Shown here piece after piece: positions 34,492 to 44,302 of a DNA stretch of 64,000 nucleotides. Origin of the DNA: Plectosphaerella cucumerina. Taxonomy: Eukaryota; Ascomycota; Sordariomycetes; Glomerellales; Plectosphaerellaceae. The stretch's first letter is position 1; each line of letters opens with the position of its first letter. A model generated the notes under the pieces. It had not been told where the DNA came from, made no database searches, and worked only from the letters and a program-made list of their open reading frames with translations. The stretch is taken from NCBI GenBank assembly GCA_020746995.1, contig JAGPXD010000004.1:2604001-2668000 (forward strand), in the 5' to 3' direction. The position numbers and the translations under genes were made by a program.

Positions 34492-35153
34492 TTAGAAACC
34501 GTGGACCTTGATGGTCTTGTGGTCGAGCTCGAGGCCTTCGGCTTTGTCGGTGAGGAATTCGAGAATGTCCTTGCGCTGGTCGCCCTGGAGTTGGATGACC
34601 TCACCCATCTCCGTGTCGTTCACGATGGTACCATTGCAGGCTGAGAGGGAGTGTGTTAGTCGACAGGGCCGCAGACGTCAGGGAAAAAGCTGCATACCGA
34701 ATTTCTTCTTGATCACTTTGAGGATCTTCTTCTGATCAAACTTCTTGGGCAGTCCTTGGACTGTGGTCAAGGTCTTTCGTCCATTGCGCTCTGTTTGGGG
34801 GGTTACGTCAGTAAGGCTGCTATCAAAGGCCGCACCCAAAACGGACACAGCCACGGGCGCGGCCAAGGCTGGTTGGCTGTCGCGTGTTTTGCGGCATTTC
34901 ACCACTCTCTCCTTGGGAAACAACGTACGTTGGATACGGATGTGGATATAATCCTGTGTTTTCTGCGACTTGCCAGTGTCTTCGTCGGCTTCGGCGAAGG
35001 GATCTGCGAGGGAGGAGTGTCAGTTGGTGTTCGCCGTGAAGCCGAGATAGCCCCTTGACCGTAGAGACCCTGGCCATGACTGGTGTCGCGGTCATGGTTC
35101 TTAGGTTATCAGAGAGTCGACGTACCGTAGGACTTGAGATTCTCAATTGACAT
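34492..35153 (-). CDS. SUI1: Translation initiation factor eIF1 (SUI1)
   Basis: eIF1 binds the 40S P-site region and enforces AUG selection. The exons are 35153-35126, 35003-34929, 34790-34698 and 34640-34492, giving 114 aa. The full family sequence is visible: MSIENLKSYDPFAEADEDTG, DYIHIRIQQRNGRKTLTTVQ, GLPKKFDQKKILKVIKKKFA, CNGTIVNDTEMGEVIQLQG, DQRKDILEFL and the terminal HKTIKVHGF. The first exon is only 28 nt (MSIENLKSY). Introns are 121, 138 and 56-57 nt; the first two are long for this window. The length is the usual one for fungal eIF1. Confidence 0.96.
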
Positions 35154-36131
35154 AAAAACGTCGGTCAAGGGGTACTGGGGGAAACGGTGCAGTTGTTGAG
35201 TCCGGGGACGAGCGACCGACAACAAGTGTCTCGCTGGTACGTGTGTGGTTGTGGAAGGGTTGTGGTTCGACTTGGGCGAGCGTGTAGCTGTGAAGAGCGG
35301 TGCTTCTTTGCAGACGAGTTCGGGGGCGCTGTTGGTTTGGTGATGTGAAGGTCTAAGTTTGGGAACCTGGGGGTGACGGAGCTGAAATGGAGCGTATCGC
35401 GGGCTGGGGCGGGGCGGCCGAGGGGCAAAGGCGGCAGGGACGACGGATGACCACAGCGGCTGGCTGGGCTGTCGCCAGGGGGGGTTAGACCCGTCGCCGT
35501 CTCCGTTGCAGTGACCACCATGTATCTCAGTATCTCCAAATGGAGTTGTGACCATACGCAAATATTAAGGCAGTACACCCACCTGCGGGCCGGCTCATGC
35601 AAGCGGAGGCCGCACCGAGGAAGGCTGTGCCACCGCTGGAGTACTCGATCGAAGGTTCTGGGTCGCGATGTGCTACCTATGACTCAGGCCAAGATACCTT
35701 TCCGGATGTTCCCTCGAGAAATGGGTCACTCTCGTGTCCCGGTCGCTGCTTCCCTACCGATGCCCGAAGTGCAGGGGTGCGTCACAGTCCTTGGAAGAAC
35801 GGACCGAACAAAGGCAACACCAATGAAGGTGGTGAGACTCACACCTGACGCTCTCATCATCTGACGCGGACAGCGACCCCGTGCCTTGACTTGGCCCTCG
35901 ACCTCGACCTCGAAGCCTGGACCACGGGCAGCCAGGGCACCCGGCGGAAGCTCCCGTGCTACCGTCGCGCCTGGCCTTCATAGGCCTCGGTCACTGGCAG
36001 GTTGGTCCAGGGTCACTCGGCAGATCCGAGGAAACTACAGGTTAGGTTTCTACTTCAAGCATTCTCACCAACTACTCGACCAGTCGATACAGCTGCAACA
36101 TCTCCACGCTGCCTCTCAGTCACCCCGATCC
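35154..36131. other. Intergenic region between eIF1 (5' side) and the dioxygenase (3' side)
   Basis: About 1 kb with the eIF1 promoter and leader and the dioxygenase 3' end. I see no further gene. Confidence 0.45.
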
Positions 36132-37232
36132 TCAGTCCACCTCCGGCACCGGGAGATGATCAACCAGCGTCAAATGCTTCAGCCCTAGCTTCGCCAGAGC
36201 CTCGACCGCGTTGCGATCCCGGAGCTGATCTGTCTCCTTCTCCGAAACCAGCACAAAGTCGTACCTGAGCAACCACGTGCCCTCCTTGACACCATACTCC
36301 GCCGCCGTCGCCGCGTCCACCTTGTCGAGATCGACGATAAGGCTGTTCTTGACCCCGAACACCGCGTCAGACGTCTCGTAAGGGTCACCGCGGATGTACA
36401 AGGCGCTGCGAATCTGTCAGCAAGTGCCGAGCCCGGTCACGGTGCAACGTACGTGATCAGGTGGTCCCAGCCCTTCTTCTCAAACATGAAGTGCACATGC
36501 GCAGGTCGCCAGCAGTGTCGCCCGAGGAGCTTAAGCAGCTTGCCCACCGGCCCGTCGTGTGGGATTGGGTAGCTGACGGGCTTGATGCCTTGGAACCAGA
36601 AACGCCCGTCGGCATCGGAGACCATGACACACCGTTCGCTCGGTGCGTCTCGGACCTCATGTTGGACGTCGTAGTGTCCCGAACTGTCCGTCTCCCAGAT
36701 ATCGATCTTAACACCCGCAACGGGGTTCCCCTGCTGGTCCTTGACGGTGCATATCGCCAGAAGGGGCTCGCCTGCCTCGTCGGCGGACATGACGGCCCCG
36801 TTGGACAGAGTTGGCGCATCATGAGTGTGGAAGGGTCCGAGGACCGACCCCTCAGTCGACGAGGGTGGCTTGGGGTGGTTGATGCCATCCACCAGCATCG
36901 AGAGCCCGAGAACGTCGGACAAGAGGATGAATTCCTTCAAGGGTCAGCAGGGTGGCCACCTTGGCATCACCGAGACTTACATGACGGACGTCGCTGCTGA
37001 TCTGCCCGCAGCCGACGAGGAAGTTCAGCGCGGCCATCCATTCCTGGTTGCTAAGGCGTGTCTCTCGAGCAAAGTCATGCAAGTGCGTCACGAGCCGCGA
37101 CATGAGGTAGGTCAAGCGCCGGTCATCGCTCTGCGAGTTGATCCGGATCGTGTTCGGCGTGATATTGTCGATGGTCAGATCGAGGAGCGGCGGCCCGACC
37201 TGCTTTCCTTCAGTTCCAGCTTCATTGGCCAT
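36132..37232 (-). CDS. Intradiol ring-cleavage dioxygenase (catechol/hydroxyquinol 1,2-dioxygenase family)
   Basis: A non-haem Fe(III) enzyme that opens catechol-type rings between the hydroxyls, feeding the beta-ketoadipate or a related aromatic catabolic route. The exons are 37232-36981, 36934-36453 and 36405-36132, giving 335 aa. An N-terminal dioxygenase_N helical domain (RLVTHLHDFARETRLSNQEW, ISSDVRHEFILLSDVLGLSM) precedes the catalytic barrel. The four iron ligands are recognisable: Tyr in SSGHYDVQ, Tyr in PVSYPIPHDGP, and the two His in GRHCWRPAHVHF, which also keeps the conserved Arg. GPFHTHDAP is typical of the fungal hydroxyquinol/catechol group. No signal peptide is seen, so it is probably cytosolic. 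No other aromatic-catabolism gene lies nearby. The exact substrate is undetermined. Confidence 0.92.
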
Positions 37233-38019
37233 TGTGACGATGTCAGGTCTTCAGGCGGGACTGTAATGAGGCTGTTGGCATGTCAGTGCTGCTTCACTTC
37301 CAAGAGTACCAGCACCAGCTCTTACCGTGGTCAACACGAGAAATGAATCGGCACAATCGGAGCTCATGAAAACGAAGCTGCTGTGTAACCTAGCCAGAGA
37401 CCGGCCTACATATCCAAAGGGCGGGAAGATCCGAAACAAATGCAGTCCAAGCAATGTCTGTTTATGTAATGATCCGTAATCATCGCTCTCCGATATCCAA
37501 GCAATGACGACGACTCGGTGAAGCGATGCAACTTCATGGATCTCCGGCCTCAACTGGCCCCTAGTGAACGTGGAGATCTTCCAAGACCACAGCTCTCGTA
37601 AATTACACTCGAGTACATTTCACTTCTGAAGCATTCTCGAAGTCAGTCCCGCTCACAGTACCAAGCTCTAAGCACGACATGGATCACAGCATCACTGCCG
37701 CGTCCCCCTCGAAGGCGGGGTCCAAGCTCTGCCGCGGTTGATGTACAGTCCAGCCTCTAGCTCCAGTCTTGCGGTTCACAATTGCCCAATAGAAACCGTT
37801 CCATTGAATAGTGCGCTCCGTTTAGAGCGGGAACCTACAGCGCGGGGTTACGCATCCCCTGCAGGTGGTCATCGACTGGTGTTCCTGTGGCAGCCCGCAG
37901 GCAAGGCCAGTGTCTCTTACACACCATCATCATCCACCGGCATCACTCGGGAACAAGTCGTATTGCCTTACAGCTCTCCTGTATTGCGCTGCCGTCATCC
38001 GTACTCCCAGCCACCATTT
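37233..38019. other. Intergenic region upstream of the dioxygenase
   Basis: About 0.8 kb with the dioxygenase promoter and the 3' region of the F-box-like gene. No gene is supported. Confidence 0.45.
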
Positions 38020-39687
38020 CTACCTCGTCTCTACTCCTTCTAGAGCCTTCTGTTCCATCTGAATCTGCTGCAGCGAGACAGGGCGAATGACCTGGCCTGA
38101 GAGCATGAGCTGTTGGAGTGCATCTCCGTGAGACTGGATGGTAGCTTTATCCAGCCATTCCTGGACCAAGTCGAGTCCTCGCCCACCATGCTGGTGTATC
38201 ACAGCTTTCCAAGCCTGGACCACAGGTGCTTCCATTGCCAAATGCCAGGTGCCTCTCCATAGGATCACGGCAGGCTGTGATTTCCGAGGCGCCTGGTACC
38301 GAAAGAGCGCCGCCAGCCCCTTTCGTCCGTTCCAAATCTCCATCGTCTCTAGCTGAGGCATCTTCATAGCCGCTGACGCCGCTGTCTGAAGCATGGCCTC
38401 AATGTCTGTTGATGTCTCGTTGGGGGTGAGGAGCTTTGAAGTCAGAACAAGTGATTTCAGACTCGGCCACTCCCAAGAGGGTTCTATCTCGAAGAAATCA
38501 GTGGCATCTGCGATGAAAGATGCTGCGACATGCTCAAGCTTGAGGCTCATGAGTGCGAGCATCTTGCCAACAAGTGAGTTTGCCTTTCGGATGGCATCGC
38601 GTTCGGCCAAGCCGACCTCAAACTGGAATCGTTGCATTGTGCATGTATATTGCTGATTGAAGTTCTCAAAGACCACGAGTCTTTTGAGGGACTTGTTTGA
38701 CCGCCAAACAGACTGGAGAAGAAAGAAATAACCTAAGAGCATGGTACATGTTGTTAGTATACGAGCACCCAAACAAAACATGGCGAGATGCAGTTTGAAA
38801 GGATGGAGGGGGATGCAGCAATTACCAGTGTATGTGCTGAATTGCCAGTAGTCCCATTCCCTCCAGGGTTCGTAATGTAGTTCCCGAAGTCTAGGAAGCC
38901 GGGCAATCATGTGTGCCAGCGAATCCCACTTCCATCTCCGGCGGTTCTGTTGCCGCAGAAGCAAGCAAGTTACGACTGGGACAGTTGGCAGTTGATCCCA
39001 CCATTGAAGCTCTGACCGCGTGTCGTCAAATGGCCGCCCATTTTTCATCACTGGATGGAAGATTTTGTCGAAAGCAGGCATTGGCGGGGCAGATTGTCGA
39101 AACCCGGCGACCCAACCATGCTCAGGATCGTGATATTTTCGGGTTGAAGTGGCCTGCTTTGCGCGGCAATCGATTGGCAGATTCGAGGGGATATCGGGGA
39201 CAAATGTCAGGTATTTGAACCAGTGTTCAGAGTCGCTCGGTGAATACAGGCTGATGTCGAGCGTCAGGCCGCCGTGTTGATTCCATGTGCTGAGACTCGA
39301 GAACAGATCCCGAAACGCCATCGTGATGTCTGGTCCGCTGATCTCAAATGCCTTTTGATGTTCCTGCTCACCTGGGATTGTTTCCGGCGTGGGTGCGCAA
39401 GTGGCACAGTCGTATTCGTCAAGTTCCAGGCAGAACCAGATGTAGCGGACCAGAACTCGATTCCTCTGAAGCATCGCATCGAAGTTGGCGAGGCGTGATG
39501 GTGTAAGTCGGATTCGACTGAAGATGTGTCGCTCGATCACCGTTTGCCACTGTCGGCATACCGTGACGAAACCACTCAGTGGGCAGCCGTCGTGTATCAG
39601 GGCTCGCAGGATGAGAAGCTGGATTTCTCCAGGCAGGCCATACCATGTTCCACTCCATTGTCCTTGACCTGGTGAGGTGGACGACAT
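38020..39687 (-). CDS. F-box-like protein of a fungal expansion family
   Basis: Probably a substrate receptor for an SCF ubiquitin ligase, inferred from an N-terminal F-box-like segment (WYGLPGEIQLLILRALIHD, then VTVCRQWQTVIERHIFSRI). The rest resembles fungal F-box proteins with a long C-terminal region of unknown function: HGGLTLDISLYSPSDSEHWF, RLPRLRELHYEPWREWD, LKRLVVFENFNQQY and LKSLVLTSKLLTPNET. The exons are 39687-38826 and 38732-38020, giving 524 aa. The intron (38733-38825) is exactly 93 nt, so the frame stays open across it. I call it an intron because of its GTAATT donor, ATACTAACA branch site and CTTAG acceptor, and because it splits a run of family-like sequence. The start chosen is 39687; the frame extends upstream to 40032 without recognisable content. 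Confidence 0.75.
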   Translation of the reverse strand: MSSTSPGQGQWSGTWYGLPGEIQLLILRALIHDGCPLSGFVTVCRQWQTVIERHIFSRIRLTPSRLANFDAMLQRNRVLVRYIWFCLELDEYDCATCAPTPETIPGEQEHQKAFEISGPDITMAFRDLFSSLSTWNQHGGLTLDISLYSPSDSEHWFKYLTFVPDIPSNLPIDCRAKQATSTRKYHDPEHGWVAGFRQSAPPMPAFDKIFHPVMKNGRPFDDTRSELQWWDQLPTVPVVTCLLLRQQNRRRWKWDSLAHMIARLPRLRELHYEPWREWDYWQFSTYTGNCCIPLHPFKLHLAMFCLGARILTTCTMLLGYFFLLQSVWRSNKSLKRLVVFENFNQQYTCTMQRFQFEVGLAERDAIRKANSLVGKMLALMSLKLEHVAASFIADATDFFEIEPSWEWPSLKSLVLTSKLLTPNETSTDIEAMLQTAASAAMKMPQLETMEIWNGRKGLAALFRYQAPRKSQPAVILWRGTWHLAMEAPVVQAWKAVIHQHGGRGLDLVQEWLDKATIQSHGDALQQLMLSGQVIRPVSLQQIQMEQKALEGVETR

Positions 39688-40418
39688 GATGTGTTGGACA
39701 GGAGAGGGTATTGGGGGCGGAAGGGGCGATTTGTTTGGAAGTAGCAGGCGGAGGTGGCTTGGTCGATTGGGACAGTATGGGAAATGAGGCCGTCGAGAGA
39801 CTTCAGGATCTGAACTTTGCTCGATCGATGGTGAAGATGGAAGGGAAAGGTTCCGGCAAGGCCAACCTGGATTCTTTTTTTGTAAGCGAGTGCCTTCCAA
39901 GGTTGCTGAATTCACTTGAGCCACCCACTGGCAGGCCACAGTCCAATGCTCCTGCCTACCGCGCCGCGCCTCGTCAAGTACCAGGCAGTGACCCCACTGA
40001 GAGCACCTTCTCAAAAGAGAAAAAATGTGCAAGACTTCACATGTCTATTCCTCAGAACAGGTATCCCTTCATGGCTCTGTTTCCACACAACTGGCATCTA
40101 TATGTGCGTCACCCTCCTCCCCAACCGTGCCCATGCCCAGCCTGAACTCCATCAAGTCAAAATCCCTACAAACATCGGCGTGACAAGCCACATTCCGTGT
40201 CCCAGCTATCCGTGAGCTTGTAGCTCGTAGCTCGTTGCAAGAAAAAAAGTGTCCCTCCGTCATGTTCTTCTCTCAGACGTCGCCTGCTATGCTTTCCTCA
40301 TAGGCCGTCAGTAGGCCGTTATTTTCCAGACAGTTGCTGCGCTTCATAATCGTCGTGACAAAACATGCCGATAACAGTGTCGCGATCGATGGCTGGGGCC
40401 CCAAGAATGGCGCCTCGC
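39688..40418. other. Intergenic region upstream of the F-box-like gene
   Basis: About 0.7 kb holding the F-box-like gene's promoter and the 3' end of the following minus-strand gene. No gene is supported. Confidence 0.4.
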
Positions 40419-42974
40419 CTAGTTCTCCTCCTCCTCTTCAATGGGTGCCGGGGTCCTGCGCTCGACGCGCCTCTTGGGCCGCCGGTGACGGGAGCTGCTG
40501 ATGTTGCTGGCCGAGTCGTCGGGCATGAGTTCGAAATCGTCGGCGCCCCAGTCGCTGTCGCTAACGGCGCCGGGGTCCTCGCCCTCGCCGGCCCATTGCG
40601 GTCGTTCGTAGCCAGAGTTGAGCGAGTTGGCCGAGCCGGGCTGGGTCGGGAGCACGTCGATGCAGCCGCGATTCTGCAGGTTGAGCATCAGGCCAGCACC
40701 ACGGGTGCGGAGCGCCGTGCGGACCATCTCGGCCTTGAGGTGGAGCGCCTCAAAGGCGTCCTCGAGCACCTCCATTCCTTGGTAGATCTCGCGCTCGACC
40801 TCGGCCAGGGCGGCCATTTCCATCTCCTCGTCCCTGGAGACGGCCTGGCGACTTGGGTGTGCTGATGAAGTACCGCTGACGAAGGAAGCCGGCGTGGCGC
40901 CGCGGGAGAAGGGCGTTGTCGTGCGGGACTGAGGACCCGGCGTGCCGCGGACGCTTGGGGAGCGGCCGAAGAAGTGACCACCAGAATCGGCAGTCGGGGT
41001 AGGAATGTCGTCGGTATCAGCGCCGGACCACAAGAAGCCGTCGAACCTGCCTGATGTAAGAATCTCCCATTCTGAGGTGTTGATATCGGACAGCGCCACG
41101 ATGAGGTCGTGAGTGTGTGGGTGCTTGACAAGGTACGTTGCCGTCTCGGCATCCCTAGGGGCCTGCTGAAGCCGGTACAGTCGTTGCAGCGAGAGGCCGG
41201 CCTTGATGACGAATTCGGTCCGCGGCCGGCGCACAGGGGTGGGAGCGCGAATGGATGGCAGAATCTCGCGAGACCCAGTAAGAATCGCGTTGAAGTATGG
41301 CCTCTCCTCAGGGTCGAGGTTGGTTAGTATCGCGAATGAGAGCGTCTCGTCGTCGACATCCTGTGAAGGCGGAACGGGAGCGCCGTCACACTTTGTGAGC
41401 CACTTGTCCACTGCACCCCTGACCTTCTTGGTCTGACGAAGGTAGTGCTCGCGGAACTCCTCAGCAATATCGGGGTCCATCTTGATGGGCGACGCGGGTC
41501 GCGGGGGCAGGTCGGCAGACATCTCGGCAGCCTTAACGCCGAGCTCAGCCAGGTCGATAGGCGGCCAAGGAGGCAGCTCGATGCGGCCGCTGACCCATTC
41601 CAGCACCTCGCCCCAGCCGAGGCCAATGTGTCGTTCCATATCCCTATCACACATGACGCAGCCGCAGCCGTGGGGAGGCAACTCTCGGGAGAAGACGTTC
41701 TCCAGGCGGTCCAACAGGCGGCGAGCCACGGACCTGTGGCCGGTGGCAACAGCGACGGAGCCATTCTTCTGCAGCACCGTGTTGTACTGCTCCAGAAGAT
41801 TGAAGAAAGGGGCAAACAGGGTCTGCGCCCCGGTGAGAGGGGGGTTGGAGGGCCTGCTTCCGTTTTGGCGGGGAAGCACGGAAAGGAAGTTCTTGGGCGC
41901 GGCATAGGGCAGGCCGCCGTTGAGAAGCAGATAGTCCACCCGAGGCGCCTCTTGAACGTTTAATACGGGAGGCGGTGGTGGCGGCGGTGGCGGCAGCGGA
42001 TCGCCCATATCGGTCGCGGGCGTTCCAGATGGGGTGATGTTGGGCTCGTCGAAGACGGAAAAATGCTTCGGGTCGCTCATGGGATAGACGGTCGGAGGGA
42101 ACTGGGGCGCCTGTATCGGGGTCCTCGGCGACGAGTCCTGGGCGCTTTCTGGTGAGGAATCGGCATCGACGAGGTCGGGCTGCTTGCCGCCCTTGCTCGA
42201 GACGCTTCTCTTGGATGATGATCGGGAGGGTCCCCGCGAGTTCACGCCCAGACTCTCCTGGATGCCAGGCGGGATGTATTGCGCCGTCTTGACGTATGTG
42301 GCCTGACTGGAGGTTTTTGACTTTGTGCTCAGCCGTGACTTTTCGTCGTTCCTTGACGCCGATCTCGACAAGCTGCTGAGCCTCGAGCTCGGCCTCTCCT
42401 TCTTCTCTTCGCGGGCCGTGTCTGGCGTGCCGGAGCCGGAGCGTCGTTTGCCTGAGAGGTCCGTCTCAGGAGGGCTTGGTGGTCTGGCCTCCTTGGACTT
42501 TGGCGCCTTGGGCGACTCGGTGTAGTCGGGGGACCTTGGTCGCTCCGGTCGCTCTTTGCGCCCTCCAATATCGGTCGCCTCGGGGGTCAAAGGGTCGGGG
42601 CGTCGGCCACTGGCTGAGCCAGACACATCCTCGCGGCTGTGTACGGCCTCCTTGCTGTGGGCTTTGCTGAAGGTCGGATAGGGTAGGGAGACTCGCTCCA
42701 TCGAAACGAGTGAGCTCTTCGACCTCCCGAAGTCGAAGACGAGCTCTGATGTCGAAGCCGACCGTTCCTTCTCCTCTCGTGTGCGATGTCTGCGGTGGGA
42801 GGAGTGTGACACCTCGCTGCCGCCCTCCTTCTTGGACCTCGAAGATCGACTACTCGGCTTTCGTTCCTTGTCCTTGTCCTTCTCCTTGTCGCCTTCGGGT
42901 CGCTTCGACTTTGACTTTCTCTTCTCACGGGGGCGGTCGTCGATGTCGACGTCGCGATCATCCTTGGAAGTCAT
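40419..42974 (-). CDS. Large conserved fungal protein of unknown function with a central Cys-rich block
   Basis: A single uninterrupted exon of 851 aa; I do not recognise a characterised family. Residues 1-330 are disordered and highly charged (Lys/Arg/Ser/Glu with SKSKRPEG and RPRSPDYTESPK) and end in a run of ten prolines. The central ~330-640 region looks globular: FAPFFNLLEQYNTVLQKNG, RSVARRLLDRLENVFSREL, the HGCGCVMCDRD block, HIGLGWGEVLEWVSGRIELP, EFVIKAGLSLQRLYRLQQAP and HTHDLIVALSDINTSEWEIL. The Cys cluster CxC..C could bind a metal, but that is inference. The C-terminal region has a predicted helix (MAALAEVEREIYQGMEVLED) and an Arg-rich tail ending in EEEEEN. Basic composition suggests a nuclear location. 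Codon use and frame length support a real gene. Confidence 0.85.
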   Translation of the reverse strand: MTSKDDRDVDIDDRPREKRKSKSKRPEGDKEKDKDKERKPSSRSSRSKKEGGSEVSHSSHRRHRTREEKERSASTSELVFDFGRSKSSLVSMERVSLPYPTFSKAHSKEAVHSREDVSGSASGRRPDPLTPEATDIGGRKERPERPRSPDYTESPKAPKSKEARPPSPPETDLSGKRRSGSGTPDTAREEKKERPSSRLSSLSRSASRNDEKSRLSTKSKTSSQATYVKTAQYIPPGIQESLGVNSRGPSRSSSKRSVSSKGGKQPDLVDADSSPESAQDSSPRTPIQAPQFPPTVYPMSDPKHFSVFDEPNITPSGTPATDMGDPLPPPPPPPPPVLNVQEAPRVDYLLLNGGLPYAAPKNFLSVLPRQNGSRPSNPPLTGAQTLFAPFFNLLEQYNTVLQKNGSVAVATGHRSVARRLLDRLENVFSRELPPHGCGCVMCDRDMERHIGLGWGEVLEWVSGRIELPPWPPIDLAELGVKAAEMSADLPPRPASPIKMDPDIAEEFREHYLRQTKKVRGAVDKWLTKCDGAPVPPSQDVDDETLSFAILTNLDPEERPYFNAILTGSREILPSIRAPTPVRRPRTEFVIKAGLSLQRLYRLQQAPRDAETATYLVKHPHTHDLIVALSDINTSEWEILTSGRFDGFLWSGADTDDIPTPTADSGGHFFGRSPSVRGTPGPQSRTTTPFSRGATPASFVSGTSSAHPSRQAVSRDEEMEMAALAEVEREIYQGMEVLEDAFEALHLKAEMVRTALRTRGAGLMLNLQNRGCIDVLPTQPGSANSLNSGYERPQWAGEGEDPGAVSDSDWGADDFELMPDDSASNISSSRHRRPKRRVERRTPAPIEEEEEN

Positions 42975-44302
42975 GGTCGCGCATTTGCAGGTGCCCGACG
43001 GGAGAGTCGGGACGGGGTCGTTGGTGTGACTGTGAGTGTGACGTTTGCGTAGCCAGGCAAGGTAGCTGCTGAGGGGGTGTGCGCTGGGTGGGTGCGGACA
43101 GACGGCGGACGGCTTCCACTCGGTAGCACGGAGCTAGGGCGAAGATCGATTCTGTTCTGGCCAGGCGGAACCCTGGAGGTGTGGGAGCGGTCTGGGATCC
43201 GGTCCGGGATGTCGTTGCTGGCAAAGGTCGGGCTCGCTCGTGTCACTGGTCGGGTGGTGAAGCAGAGATGATTCCACAGCCGGACAATAGTCGAACGTGA
43301 GTCGATGAACACGGGACTGTGGTCGGGTCGCCGACAAGGGACGACAGGACTGGAGGAGCGGTGGTCGGGACTGGACAAACTGGAGACGGAGAGGCAGGTA
43401 CTTTGCCTGTCAGGCTTCCGTGCAGCGGGGGAGAAGTTGCGGAGCTCTGGCCAACGGCTGTTGGTGTGCTTCGTGGGATGCGCACTGTGGGCTTTCTTGT
43501 GGGAGTACTACTGGGAGTGTGTTTTATGGGTATCAACGCAGATGCAATACTTGATTCAATTGAAACGATTCGGACGCTTCCTAATACAGGGAAATAATTT
43601 GTTGAGTCTTCACATAAAGATGGTACCTCTTCTGCTCCCAGGCATCAAGCAGCGCTGCCATCCGATACTTCAGACTCGGCGTCATACCGTGCGAGCTTGG
43701 CACCAGTCCACGCACCCATCTGTTGGCTCAGACCAAACAGCCGCATGTCACCACACCAGCATCAGGCACCAAACCAGCCCAATCACTCCACCGAAGGGTC
43801 CTCCTAAGCGCCCGTGTCGCCCCTCCATCACATCGAAAATCGGGCACCGCCAACGAGGCCCCCAAATCCCCCTCGCCTCACCTCTCACAAGTCTATTTTC
43901 GCACCCCCAGAACGTAGCGTGCTGAGCGCTATTTGCATCCTCGGAGACTAGCCGACAGACAGACGAGGTCAAGCACGTTGGGGACGTTGGAGATCATGTC
44001 AGATATGGTCTATTTTCTACCATCTTCAGAGCAACCCAAGGCGCTCTGCTCTTCATGCTCACGATCTCGGGTGAGCCCATTACACCCGAGTCGAGGACTT
44101 TATCCAATGCATCCATCGATCCTTCCACCAATCCGGCTCGAGTCTAAGCGTTTCATGGTCCATCCCATTTCATAACTTTCCATGCCCGCAGATCAATCCA
44201 TCCAACCCTTTAGACTCCAAAAAAATGTCTTCGTAAAATAACGGTTCGCAGTAACATGTCATCATCCAAGCAAGCATCCATCGTACCCTGGCGAGCAACC
44301 GC
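42975..44302. other. Intergenic region between the unknown large gene and MET3
   Basis: About 1.3 kb containing the promoter/leader of the 851-aa gene and the MET3 3' region. Frames here have no recognisable domain. Confidence 0.45.
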
